From Rhizobiales bacterium GAS188 (GTDB lineage Bacteria; Pseudomonadota; Alphaproteobacteria; Rhizobiales; Beijerinckiaceae): DNA of 64,000 nucleotides. A program made the translations under genes and the position numbers. Each line of letters begins with the position of its first letter. Position 1 is the first letter of the stretch. The stretch lies in contig FNSS01000001.1 in assembly GCA_900104855.1 (NCBI GenBank), forward strand, positions 2,294,001 through 2,358,000, given 5' to 3'. The notes beneath the pieces were generated by a model. It was not told the DNA's origin. It worked only from the letters and a program-made list of their open reading frames with translations, and searched no databases. Of the stretch, positions 9,493 to 19,432 are shown piece after piece.

Positions 9493-9921
9493 TCAGGGGG
9501 AGAGATGCGGGCCGGTGTTCGGCTCGAGCGGCGCCTCGGGTGCATCCGTCTCGGGCAGGCGGGCGGGATCGAGCGGCAGGACGCTGCCCATCCACAGAGC
9601 GTGAATCAGGTGATCGTCGCGTGGCCTGTCGGTGTTCGGATGCACGAGGATCGTCAGCCCGAGGCGGTTCAGCATCAGCCAGGGCACGATGCTCGCGAAC
9701 AGCTCCTTGGCGAAAGAGATCTGGAACATGGCGCCGGGATGCGGGCCGACCGGCACGTCATGCCAGTTGCCGTTGCGCACCACGAAGCGCTCGGCGACGC
9801 GTTCGCGCAACAGCTCGGCCTGGCGCCGCGTGGTCGCCGGATCATAATAGATATGGGCGTGGAAGCTCGAGATCCGCGACAGGAGCTGCGGCTCGGCGGC
9901 ATTTGCTTCTGCGGCGGCCAT
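9493..9921 (-). CDS. DOPA 4,5-dioxygenase family protein
   Basis: The 142-residue product matches the small DOPA 4,5-dioxygenase-like family, known from betalain extradiol cleavage in fungi and of mostly unknown role in bacteria. Visible family signatures are HAHIYYDP near residue 21, PVGPHPGAMFQISF near residue 57 and ILVHPNTDRPRDDHLIHALWMG near residue 91. The conserved histidines are candidate metal ligands. I chose the ATG at 9921; an in-frame ATG five codons upstream (9936) is also possible, and further upstream the frame only shadows the neighbouring gene. It lies 44 bp after the aldolase/dehydrogenase gene on the same strand and is probably co-transcribed with it. Substrate in this organism is unknown. 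Confidence 0.8.
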   Translation of the reverse strand: MAAAEANAAEPQLLSRISSFHAHIYYDPATTRRQAELLRERVAERFVVRNGNWHDVPVGPHPGAMFQISFAKELFASIVPWLMLNRLGLTILVHPNTDRPRDDHLIHALWMGSVLPLDPARLPETDAPEAPLEPNTGPHLSP

Positions 9922-9965
9922 TCGGTCCTCCACCATGTGTCTTGCGCATGTGTCTTGCGACAGCG

Positions 9966-12047
9966 TCAGCGCATCATCGCCGCCACATTGCCTCCATCGA
10001 CCGTCATCACGTCCCCGGTGGTCTTGCGCATCAGGGCCTGCGCCACGAAGGCACGCGCCACATCCTCGGCCGTCACTTCCTGGCGCAGCAGGTTGCCGCC
10101 CATATACTCGGCCTCCGAGACGCCCCGTGCGCGCGCCCTCTCGGCGATCATCTCGGCCGAGAGCAGGCCCGAGCGGATGCGATCGGGGTTCAGCGCATTG
10201 GCCCTGATGCCGTCGGCGCCGTGCTCGAGCGCATATTGGCGCACCAGTGCCAAGAGCGCCGCCTTCGACGTGCCGTAGGCGCCGAAATTCGGCCCCGGAT
10301 TGACCGCCTGCTTCGAGACGTTGAACAAAAGCGCGCCGCCGAGCCGCTGCCGCTTCATGATGGCGACGGCTTCGCGCGCCACGTTCTGATGGCCGAAGAA
10401 GTTGATCTCGAAGCTGCGCCGCAAGGTCGCGTCCGGCAGCTCGGCGATCATGCCGGTCAGGGCCGTGCCGGCATTCGACACCAGGATGTCGACCCCGCCG
10501 AAGGCCTCGACGATCCTCGCGAAGGCGGTCGCGACCGAGACGGCATCCGTGACGTCGCAGGCAAGGCCCAGCGCGTTCGGCCCGATGGACGCGGCGACCG
10601 AGATTGCCGCCGCCGCGTCGATGTCGAGGATCGCCACATCGGCGCCTTCGCTCGCGAAAGCCTTCGCGGTTGCGGCCCCGATGGCGCCAGCACCTCCGGT
10701 GACCACGACGGCATGGCGCGCCAGGCGCCTTTCCGCGGCCTTGCCGAGCTTTGCCTGCTCGAGCGACCAATATTCCATGTCGAACTGATCGTCCTCGCCG
10801 ATCGGCTCGAAGCGGCCGATCGCCTCGGCATCGAGAATCGAGCGCACCAGGGCCTCGATGAGATCCCCGGCGATCTTGGCTTCCGCCTTGTCCTTGCCCA
10901 TCCCGACGATGCCTATTCCCGGGATGACGACGACGCGCGGCAAGGGGTCGAGCCGCTTCTTGGTGCCGCCGATCCGGGCATTCTGGCGGCCGAAATACGC
11001 CTCATAGGCGGTGGCGTAATTCCTGACGGCCTCAGTCGCTGCATCCGCCCAGATGCCGAGCTTGGCATCGAGTTCGCGAATATCAGCTTGATTTGCGGGC
11101 GGCGTATCCAGGAACAGCGGCTTGCCTTTGAGGCGGATGATGTGATCGGGAGTGACCGGGCCCCGGGCCGCGCAGGAGCGCAATTCCTCGCAGGCGATGA
11201 AGGCCTCGATCTCCGGTCCCTCGCGCAGATCGGCGAGCCAGCGCCCCGGCCATTTGGCGCCCGCGGCTTCGGCGAAGGCGCGCCGCAGCAGCGGCAGGAC
11301 TTTCGCCTTGTCGGCGGCTGCCGGCAACGGCGAAATGGGCTTCTGTCGCGGCTTCGCGGTCGCCGCGATGTAGTTCTCGCAGAGCGTCACGAACTCGATC
11401 ATTCGCCCATAGGCCTCGCGCGCCGTGGCGCCGAAGGAGAAGATGCCGTGCTTGATGAGCAGCAGGCCTTCGGCGCGCGGATTGGCGTCGAAGGCAGCAG
11501 CTGCGGCCTTGGCGAGGCCGAAGCCAGGCAGGATATAGGGCACGCAGGCGATGCGGTCGGCAAAGATGCGCCGGCAGATCTCCTCGGCATCTGGCTGGTC
11601 GGCGATCGAGACCGACGCGACCGAATGGGTGTGATCCACGAATTTATGCGGGATGAAGGCGTGCAGCAGCGTCTCGACCGAGGGATTCGGCGCCGCGCTA
11701 TCGAGGAGATTGGCGCGCTGCACGTTGACCATGTCCTCGTCGCTCAGCCGCGGGAGCGAGCGCAGGCGCAGCAGCGGATCGAGGCGCACGGCCGGATGAC
11801 CGGCGGGTTCGATGGTGGCGAGGTCCCAGCCGCTGCCCTTGACGCACAGCACCCGCACCTCGTCGCCATAGACGTCGTGCATCGCCGTCTTGACCGAGGT
11901 GTTGCCGCCCCCATGCAGGACGAGACGCCCATCGGCGCCGAGCAGGCGCGCCGTATAGGTGCGCAGCGCCAGATCCTCGCCGATGCCGCGCTCGGCATAG
12001 CGCGCCACCGCGCGTGCCGCCTCCGCGTCGGACCAGCGGCTCTCCAT
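9966..12047 (-). CDS. Bifunctional class II aldolase / short-chain dehydrogenase
   Basis: This 693-residue fusion matches the bacterial rhamnulose-1-phosphate aldolase/alcohol dehydrogenase type. Residues ~1-240 form a class II (zinc) aldolase domain with HGGGNTSVK, KGSGWDL and the metal-binding HTHS and KHG motifs. The last ~260 residues are a classical SDR: the cofactor motif TGGAGAIGAA is near residue 445, NAG follows, and the catalytic Tyr/Lys are in YGTSK. Such fusions split a deoxy-sugar phosphate and reduce or oxidise the resulting lactaldehyde. The ATG has a GAGGAGG Shine-Dalgarno sequence. No other rhamnose or fucose pathway gene is nearby, so the substrate is inferred only from the family. 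The downstream partner is a DOPA-dioxygenase-like gene. Confidence 0.88.
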   Translation of the reverse strand: MESRWSDAEAARAVARYAERGIGEDLALRTYTARLLGADGRLVLHGGGNTSVKTAMHDVYGDEVRVLCVKGSGWDLATIEPAGHPAVRLDPLLRLRSLPRLSDEDMVNVQRANLLDSAAPNPSVETLLHAFIPHKFVDHTHSVASVSIADQPDAEEICRRIFADRIACVPYILPGFGLAKAAAAAFDANPRAEGLLLIKHGIFSFGATAREAYGRMIEFVTLCENYIAATAKPRQKPISPLPAAADKAKVLPLLRRAFAEAAGAKWPGRWLADLREGPEIEAFIACEELRSCAARGPVTPDHIIRLKGKPLFLDTPPANQADIRELDAKLGIWADAATEAVRNYATAYEAYFGRQNARIGGTKKRLDPLPRVVVIPGIGIVGMGKDKAEAKIAGDLIEALVRSILDAEAIGRFEPIGEDDQFDMEYWSLEQAKLGKAAERRLARHAVVVTGGAGAIGAATAKAFASEGADVAILDIDAAAAISVAASIGPNALGLACDVTDAVSVATAFARIVEAFGGVDILVSNAGTALTGMIAELPDATLRRSFEINFFGHQNVAREAVAIMKRQRLGGALLFNVSKQAVNPGPNFGAYGTSKAALLALVRQYALEHGADGIRANALNPDRIRSGLLSAEMIAERARARGVSEAEYMGGNLLRQEVTAEDVARAFVAQALMRKTTGDVMTVDGGNVAAMMR

Positions 12048-12199
12048 GCTTGCCTCCTCGAGCTTTCGCCTTGATTCTGCGGTCAGGGTTTAGCGCCTTG
12101 ACCATGATGCGCAAGACGCGCGGCAGGAACGCACACCCGACCCGCGCTCCCGGCATCGGCCCTCGCAGAGCCTGTCGGGACGCGATTTAGGACGTGAAT

Positions 12200-13030
12200 T
12201 TAGGATGCTTGCGCCTCGTGATATTTCTTGCGGATCTCGGCGAGGTCGACGGAGGGTTTCGGCCGCGAGATCTTCAGCTCGTCGAGCGTGTCGGCGATGA
12301 TCTGCGAAGCGAGGAAATTGCGTACCGGCTTGCGATCGGCCGGCACCATATACCAGGGTGCCCGCTTGACGCTCGTCTTCGACAGCGCCTCCTCATAGGC
12401 CTTCGTGTAATCGTCCCAATAGGCTCGCTCGGCATAATCGGCCTCGCTGATCTTCCAGCGCTTCTCGGGATCGTCGAGCCGGTCCTTGAAGCGGCGCAGC
12501 TGCTCGTCTTTCGACATGTGCAGAAAGAGCTTGATCACCGTCGTGCCGTTGCGGTGCAGGCCCTGTTCGAAAGTGTTGATAAAGTCGTAGCGCTTCGACC
12601 AGACCTTCTTCGGCACGAGCTTATGCACGCGCTCGACGAGGACGGATTCGTAATGGCTGCGGTTGAAGATCGAGAACCAGCCCCGGGCCGGCGCCACCTT
12701 GTGGACGCGCCACAGAAAGTCGTGGGCGGCTTCCTCCGGGGTCGGCACCTTGAAGGAGGTGATAGTGCAGCTCATCGGGTTCATGGCCGAGAGGATGTGC
12801 TTGACGACGCCGTCCTTGCCGGCCGCGTCCAGGCCCTGAAGCACGATCAGCACCGAATGGCGACGCTCGGCATAGATGCGCAATTGCAGATCGGCGATGC
12901 GTGCCCGGTTGCGCTCGGTGAGCTCCTCGATCTCGCTCTTGTCATGATTGATGACGGGGAAGCGCGGATCGACACGTTCGAGCCTGGCGCGCGAGCCGGG
13001 CTCGACCACAAGCTGCTTGCGGTAATCCAT
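12200..13030 (-). CDS. ppk2: Polyphosphate kinase 2 family protein
   Basis: PPK2 enzymes transfer phosphate between polyphosphate and nucleotides (NMP, NDP or NTP depending on class). The 276-residue single-domain protein carries the Walker A motif GLDAAGKDG near residue 65 and the substrate loop FNRSHYESVLVERVH near residue 121. A lid region with KRWKISEADYAERAYWDDY follows, and RAPWYMVPADRKPVRN is near the C-terminus. The length matches short one-domain PPK2s. Which class (AMP or ADP phosphorylating) cannot be read reliably. It is separated from its neighbours by 30-150 bp and may be monocistronic. Confidence 0.92.
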   Translation of the reverse strand: MDYRKQLVVEPGSRARLERVDPRFPVINHDKSEIEELTERNRARIADLQLRIYAERRHSVLIVLQGLDAAGKDGVVKHILSAMNPMSCTITSFKVPTPEEAAHDFLWRVHKVAPARGWFSIFNRSHYESVLVERVHKLVPKKVWSKRYDFINTFEQGLHRNGTTVIKLFLHMSKDEQLRRFKDRLDDPEKRWKISEADYAERAYWDDYTKAYEEALSKTSVKRAPWYMVPADRKPVRNFLASQIIADTLDELKISRPKPSVDLAEIRKKYHEAQAS

Positions 13031-13060
13031 GACGGCGATCCTCCCCTGGTCGCCGCCAAG

Positions 13061-14314
13061 CTACCTTCCGGCCCGAAGCGCGTCGAGCACCACCCCGCCC
13101 GGACGTCCGGTCTGGGGCAAACCGAGCTTTCCCTCATAGCTTTTGATGGCATCGCGCGTCTTGGCGCCGACCGCGCCATCCGGCGTGCCCACATCATAAC
13201 CGCGCCGGGTCAGCAGCGTCTGCACCTCCTTGCGCTCGGCGCGTGAGAGGCCGCGATCATTGGTCGGCCAGGTGCCGGCGAGCGGCCCGCCGCCCTTGAG
13301 GCGATCCGACAGCAAGGAGATGGCAAGCGCGTAGGATTCGGCAGCGTTATAGGAATAGATCGCATCGAAATTGCGGGTGACCAGGAAGCCGGGCCCGTTG
13401 CGCCCCGCAGGCATGATGAGGCCGGCCGCGCCCTCGGACGGCATGGCACGTCCATCGGCGCGTTCGATGCCGGCGGCTTTCCAGGCCGAGAAAGGGCGTT
13501 TGCCGCCGCGTCCCGAACCGCCGCGATAGCCGTCCGGCACCGTCACCTCGAAGCCCCAGCTTGCACCGGTGACCCAGCCCGATTTCCTCAGATAATTCGC
13601 GGTCGAGCCAAGCGCATCGGGCACCGAGTCGACGATGTCGCGCCGGCCATTGCCATCCATGTCGACGGCGAGCCGCTGGAAGGTCGAGGGCATGAACTGG
13701 GTATGGCCGAAGGCTCCGGCCCAGGACCCGACGAGATGGGCCGGATTGACGTCGCCCGCCTGGATGATCTTGAGCGTCGCCATCAGCTCACCGCGGAAAT
13801 ACGAGGCGCGCTGGCCGTAGCAGGCGAGCGTCGCCAGCGATTGCACCAGAGGGCGCTTGCCGATGGCCTTGCCGAAATCGGATTCAACGCCCCAGACGGC
13901 GACCACCACATGGCGGTCGACGCCGAAACGCTGCTCGACCGCATCGAGCGTGGTGCGCCATTGCGACAGCATGGCGCGGCCGTCGGCGACGCGCTGATCA
14001 TCGACGAGCGCCGCGAGATAATCCCAGATCCGCGTCTTGTACTCGGGCTGCTGCTGCTGCAGGTCGAGAACCGTCATGTCCGGCGACAAGCCGCTGAACT
14101 GCGAATCGAAGGTCGCCGAGGAGACGCCTTTGGCGCCGGCCTCGGCTCGCAGCCCGGCGGCGCAGCTCGCGAAATCCTGTTCGGCGCGGGCGGGCGCGGA
14201 GAACGCCAGCGCGGCGATCAGCGGCGCTGCGCTCAAGGCTTGCGCGGCCCGCATCAGCGGAATCCTGGCGGGGTGGGTTCGGGAGCTGGAGATCTTGGTC
14301 GGCATGGTCGCCAT
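13061..14314 (-). CDS. Lytic murein transglycosylase with peptidoglycan-binding domain (MltB-like)
   Basis: The 417-residue exported protein belongs to the SLT_2/MltB family that cuts peptidoglycan to 1,6-anhydro products. An N-terminal signal sequence ends at APARA (residue ~44), though translation could start at the internal Met21. The catalytic glutamate is E144 in GVESDFG. It is followed by GSWAGAFGHTQFMPSTF and the DMDGNGRRDIVDSVPDALGS segment typical of this family. Residues ~355-415 are a C-terminal PG_binding_1 domain (GLSRAERKEVQTLLTRRGYDVG). No lipobox is seen, so it is periplasmic and soluble. Confidence 0.92.
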   Translation of the reverse strand: MATMPTKISSSRTHPARIPLMRAAQALSAAPLIAALAFSAPARAEQDFASCAAGLRAEAGAKGVSSATFDSQFSGLSPDMTVLDLQQQQPEYKTRIWDYLAALVDDQRVADGRAMLSQWRTTLDAVEQRFGVDRHVVVAVWGVESDFGKAIGKRPLVQSLATLACYGQRASYFRGELMATLKIIQAGDVNPAHLVGSWAGAFGHTQFMPSTFQRLAVDMDGNGRRDIVDSVPDALGSTANYLRKSGWVTGASWGFEVTVPDGYRGGSGRGGKRPFSAWKAAGIERADGRAMPSEGAAGLIMPAGRNGPGFLVTRNFDAIYSYNAAESYALAISLLSDRLKGGGPLAGTWPTNDRGLSRAERKEVQTLLTRRGYDVGTPDGAVGAKTRDAIKSYEGKLGLPQTGRPGGVVLDALRAGR

Positions 14315-14364
14315 CTAGAGGGCGCTTATGGTTAAAAAATGGGTAAGGGGCGCTGGGCGGCATT

Positions 14365-14518
14365 CCTTCTCCCGCTCTTTCGCGGGAGAAGGTGCCGAGG
14401 CGAAGCCGAGGCGGATGAGGGGCGCAAGGTCTTTGCTTCAAGCTTTTGTGCTTCAGCGGCGTCCCTCATCCGCCCTCACTGCGTTCGGGCACCTCTCCCG
14501 CCCAAGAGCGGGAGAAGG
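14365..14518. repeat. Paired inverted intergenic repeat before yebC
   Basis: The 312-bp gap 14315-14626 contains two ~60-base imperfect copies of the same element in opposite orientation (14365-14424 and 14459-14518), separated by about 34 bases. Each copy begins with the small hairpin CTTCTCCCGCTCTT..GGGAGA and continues through GTGCC(C)GA to GGCGGATGAGGG. The pair could fold into one long cruciform or hairpin. No gene is seen in the gap. The structure resembles BIME-type intergenic palindromes. Confidence 0.7.
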
Positions 14519-14626
14519 AAGAGCGCCCCCGCGCGAATCCTGGATTTCGTGCCGGGCCTGGCCTATAAGCGCGCCTTCGACGCAACCTCCCGATGAATAT
14601 CGGCTTCGAGCCTGCCGGAGAGCCGC

Positions 14627-15373
14627 ATGGCTGGTCATTCCCAGTTCAAGAACATCATGCACCGCAAGGGCAAGCAGGACGCCATGCGCGCCAAGCTCTT
14701 TGCGAAGCTCGCCCGCGAGATCACGGTCGCGGCGAAGATCGGCCAGCCCGACCCTGCTTTCAATCCGCGGCTGCGGCTCGCCATCCAGGCGGCGCGCGCC
14801 GAGAACATGCCCAAGGACAATATCGAGCGCGCCGTGAAGAAGGCGCAAGGCGGCGATGCCGAGAATTACGACGAGATCCGCTATGAGGGCTATGGGCCCG
14901 GCGGCGTCGCCGTGATCGTCGAGGCCCTGACCGACAACCGCAACCGCACCGCCTCCGAGATCCGTTCCTATTTCACCAAGAGCGGCGGCAACCTGGCCGA
15001 GACCGGGGCCGTCTCCTTCATGTTCGAGCGTGTCGGCCTCATCGAGTTCGACGCCAAGGTGGCGAGCGAGGATGTGATGCTCGACGCGGCGATCGAGGCC
15101 GGCGCCTCCGACGTCGCCTCCTCCGAAGGCGGCCATGAGGTCACCTGCGCGGCCGACGACCTCGCCGAGACCGCCAAGGCGCTCGAGGCGAAATTCGGGC
15201 CGCCGCGCAAGGCGTCCCTCGCCTGGCGGCCGCAGAACACGATCATGCTCGACGATGAGAGCGGCGAGAAGCTCATCCGGCTGATCGGCACGCTCGAGGA
15301 CAATGACGACGTCCAGAACGTCTATGCCAATTTCGAGATTTCGGACGCGCTGATGGCCAAGATGGAGGGGTGA
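14627..15373 (+). CDS. yebC: YebC/PmpR family protein
   Basis: The 248-residue product starts [18 protein letters not shown], the invariant N-terminus of the family, and is collinear to the end. Conserved blocks include [24 protein letters not shown] and [14 protein letters not shown]. Family members are DNA-binding regulators, and some act on ribosomes stalled at proline stretches. The gene sits directly before ruvC, the classical context. Its last codons contain the GGAGGGG (15364-15370) that serves as Shine-Dalgarno sequence for ruvC. Confidence 0.96.
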   Translation: MAGHSQFKNIMHRKGKQDAMRAKLFAKLAREITVAAKIGQPDPAFNPRLRLAIQAARAENMPKDNIERAVKKAQGGDAENYDEIRYEGYGPGGVAVIVEALTDNRNRTASEIRSYFTKSGGNLAETGAVSFMFERVGLIEFDAKVASEDVMLDAAIEAGASDVASSEGGHEVTCAADDLAETAKALEAKFGPPRKASLAWRPQNTIMLDDESGEKLIRLIGTLEDNDDVQNVYANFEISDALMAKMEG

Positions 15374-15374
15374 G

Positions 15375-15863
15375 CTGTCGCCTCTACGCCTGATCGGCCT
15401 CGATCCGGGGCTGCGTCGCACCGGCTGGGGCGTGATCGCGGTCGACGGCACCCGCCTGTCCTATATCGCCTGCGGCGTGGTCACCAGCGACGACAAGCGG
15501 CCGCTGGCCGAGCGGCTGCTGCAGCTGCATCAAGGGCTCAGCGAAGTCATCGCGACGCACGCCCCATGCGAGGCGGCGGTCGAAGAGACCTTCGTCAGCA
15601 AGGATGCGCGCGCCACGCTCAAGCTCGGCCATGCCCGCGGCGTCGCATTGCTGGTTCCGGCCCTGCTCGGCCTGCCGGTCGCCGAATACGCCGCGAACCT
15701 CATCAAGAAGACCGTGGTCGGCGCCGGTCATGCCGAGAAGCATCAGGTCGAGGTGATGATCCGCCTACTGCTGCCGAAAGCCGATCCGAAGGTCGCGGAT
15801 GCGGCCGATGCGCTGGCGGTGGCGATCACCCATGCGCATCACCGCTCCCGCCCGGGGCGTTGA
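15375..15863 (+). CDS. ruvC: Holliday junction endonuclease RuvC, apparent CTG start
   Basis: RuvC resolves Holliday junctions together with RuvAB. The catalytic set is intact: first Asp in [13 protein letters not shown], Glu in EAAVEETF, and the C-terminal pair in [15 protein letters not shown]. The reading frame has no ATG, GTG or TTG between its upstream stop (15351) and the first catalytic Asp codon (15402). The next GTG, at 15432, would delete that Asp. The CTG at 15375 lies two bases after the yebC TGA and six bases after GGAGG, and it would give [11 protein letters not shown], a natural RuvC N-terminus. The product is 162 residues, slightly short of the usual ~170. Alternatively a GTG at 15370 overlapping the yebC stop is the original start and one base is missing here (frameshift or sequence error). 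Confidence 0.85.
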   Translation: MSPLRLIGLDPGLRRTGWGVIAVDGTRLSYIACGVVTSDDKRPLAERLLQLHQGLSEVIATHAPCEAAVEETFVSKDARATLKLGHARGVALLVPALLGLPVAEYAANLIKKTVVGAGHAEKHQVEVMIRLLLPKADPKVADAADALAVAITHAHHRSRPGR

Positions 15864-16003
15864 TCGGAGGACGCAGCCCCTTTCGTGAATCGCCTTCGCG
15901 GAAGAGAATCAACTATGATCGGTGCTGCGTCGCATAGGCACGCGGGACCTGGGTAGGTGGGATCTCGGTTCGCGGAGCCTTAGTGCATCGCAGGGATGAA
16001 CGC

Positions 16004-16621
16004 ATGATCGGCAAGCTCAAGGGTGTGGTCGACAGCTATGGCGAGGATTTCGTGATTCTCGATGTGCATGGCGTCGGCTATCTGGTGCAATGCTCCGGCC
16101 GCACTTTGCAGGCCTTGCCGCGCCCGGGCGAGGCGGCTGCCTTGTCCATCGAGACGCAGGTGCGCGAGGATGCGATCCGCCTGTTCGGCTTCCGCGAGGA
16201 CGCCGAGCGCGAATGGTTCAGGCTGCTGCAGACCGTGCAGGGCGTGGGCGCCAGGGTGGCGCTCGCCATCCTCTCGGCCTTCGACGCGGACGAACTGGCG
16301 AACGCCGTCGCCTCGCGCGACAAGGCCAAGCTGCAGCGCGCCCAGGGCGTTGGCGCCCGGCTCGCCGAGCGCCTGGTGACCGAGCTCAAGGACAAGGTGC
16401 CGGCCTTCGCAGGCGTCGATCCGTTGGTTGCGAGGCTCGCCGGCGCCGTCGAGAACAGGAGCCTGCCGCAGCCCGTCGCCGACGCGATCTCGGCGCTGGT
16501 CAATCTCGGCTATGGCCAGCCCCAGGCGAGCGCCGCCATCGCGGCAGCACTCAAATCGGCAGGCGATGCCGCGGCCGCTTCGCAGCTCGTCAAGCTCGGC
16601 CTGAGGGAGCTGGCGCGGTGA
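16004..16621 (+). CDS. ruvA: Holliday junction branch migration protein RuvA
   Basis: RuvA is the tetrameric junction-binding subunit of the RuvAB branch-migration motor. The 205-residue product begins [22 protein letters not shown] prefer this ATG to one seven codons upstream because MIGKLKG is the conserved start. OB-fold residues 1-62 are followed by two helix-hairpin-helix motifs ([17 protein letters not shown] and [19 protein letters not shown]). A C-terminal RuvB-binding domain is present ([18 protein letters not shown]). The stop overlaps the bluB GTG. No ruvB follows, although ruvB is the normal neighbour. Confidence 0.95.
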   Translation: MIGKLKGVVDSYGEDFVILDVHGVGYLVQCSGRTLQALPRPGEAAALSIETQVREDAIRLFGFREDAEREWFRLLQTVQGVGARVALAILSAFDADELANAVASRDKAKLQRAQGVGARLAERLVTELKDKVPAFAGVDPLVARLAGAVENRSLPQPVADAISALVNLGYGQPQASAAIAAALKSAGDAAAASQLVKLGLRELAR

Positions 16622-17292
16622 GTGGCGCAGCGGCCGATCTGCCCGTCGCGGCCCCTGAATTCGATTCCGGCTTTCGCAGCGCGCTGCGTGAGCTGTTCGT
16701 GTGGCGGCGTGATGTGCGGCGCTTCCGGCGCACGCCCCTGCCGGCCGGAGCCCTCGAGCGGCTCCTCGAGCTCGCGAGCCTTGCGCCCTCCGTGGGCCTG
16801 AGCCAGCCCTGGCGCTTCGTGGTCGTCGAGGATGCGGCGCGACGCAGCGCCGTGCGCGCCTGTTTCGAAAGCTGCAACGGCGAGGCCTTGCGGGCCCAAG
16901 GCGCACAGGATGCGGACCGGGCGAGCCTTTATGCGCGGCTGAAGCTCGCAGGCCTCGACGACGCGCCCTGCCAGATCGCGGTCTTCGCGGATCGCTCGAC
17001 GCCGCAAGGCCACGGGCTCGGTCGCCGGACCATGCCGGAGATGATCGATTACTCGACCGTCATCGCCATCCATACGCTGTGGCTCGCTGCACGTACCGAA
17101 GGCATCGGGGTCGGATGGGTCTCGATCCTCGAGCCGGCGCGCATCGCAGCCATCTTAGAGACGCCCGAGGAATGGAAGCTCGTCGGCTATCTGTGCGTCG
17201 GTTATCCGGCTGAAGATTGCGACACGCCGCTGCTCGAACGGCAGGGCTGGGAGCAGCGCCGGGCCGCATCGGCCGCCATCATCAGGCGCTGA
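16618..17292 (+). CDS. bluB: 5,6-dimethylbenzimidazole synthase (BluB)
   Basis: BluB is a flavin-destroying nitroreductase-fold enzyme that converts reduced FMN and O2 into 5,6-dimethylbenzimidazole, the lower ligand of cobalamin. The GTG at 16618 overlaps the ruvA TGA (GTGA), so translation is coupled; upstream frame extension only shadows ruvA. The 224-residue product has the family features [16 protein letters not shown] near residue 22, [17 protein letters not shown] near residue 50 and [28 protein letters not shown]. The ending [20 protein letters not shown] is characteristic of BluB rather than generic nitroreductases. It is the last gene before a convergent terminator. No cobalamin riboswitch is visible. 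Confidence 0.92.
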   Translation: MSGAAADLPVAAPEFDSGFRSALRELFVWRRDVRRFRRTPLPAGALERLLELASLAPSVGLSQPWRFVVVEDAARRSAVRACFESCNGEALRAQGAQDADRASLYARLKLAGLDDAPCQIAVFADRSTPQGHGLGRRTMPEMIDYSTVIAIHTLWLAARTEGIGVGWVSILEPARIAAILETPEEWKLVGYLCVGYPAEDCDTPLLERQGWEQRRAASAAIIRR

Positions 17293-17307
17293 CCAAAGTC
17301 ACTGACG

Positions 17308-17334
17308 AAAACGGCCCGCCTTTTGGGCGGGCCG
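17308..17334 (-). terminator. Rho-independent terminator of the tol-ftsH transcript
   Basis: A perfect 9-bp stem CGGCCCGCC/GGCGGGCCG with a 5-base loop (17312-17334) is followed, in minus-strand direction, by TTTT. It lies 35 bases after the ftsH stop. On the plus strand it also lies just after bluB but lacks a T-tract there, so it works best for the minus-strand operon. Confidence 0.82.
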
Positions 17335-17368
17335 GATGTGATTGCAGTTATCTCGCCTCGGCGGAACG

Positions 17369-19291
<1,923 letters not shown>

Positions 19292-19432
19292 CGCTTCACT
19301 TGTCTTCCGAGGGCGACGCTCCAGCCGCGTCCACAAGGCATATCCATAACCGATCGACGTTTATGTAGGGCTGCGCCACTCCCATTCCAAGCAGAGTTCG
19401 TCGCAATCCCGAACATACCGTCAAATCGCGCA

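Noticed and set aside
9540-12074. 844-codon open frame on the plus strand antisense to the aldolase/dehydrogenase gene
   Set aside because: Codon composition is His/Arg/Gly-rich without any known domain, and the opposite frame encodes two complete conserved domains. Long antisense frames are expected in high-GC coding DNA.
15432-15863. ruvC starting at GTG 15432
   Set aside because: This would delete the first catalytic aspartate and the beta strand preceding it; a CTG start or a one-base error is more reasonable.
16500-17300. Cobalamin riboswitch controlling bluB
   Set aside because: bluB starts inside the ruvA stop codon, leaving no leader, and no B12-box-like sequence was noticed upstream.
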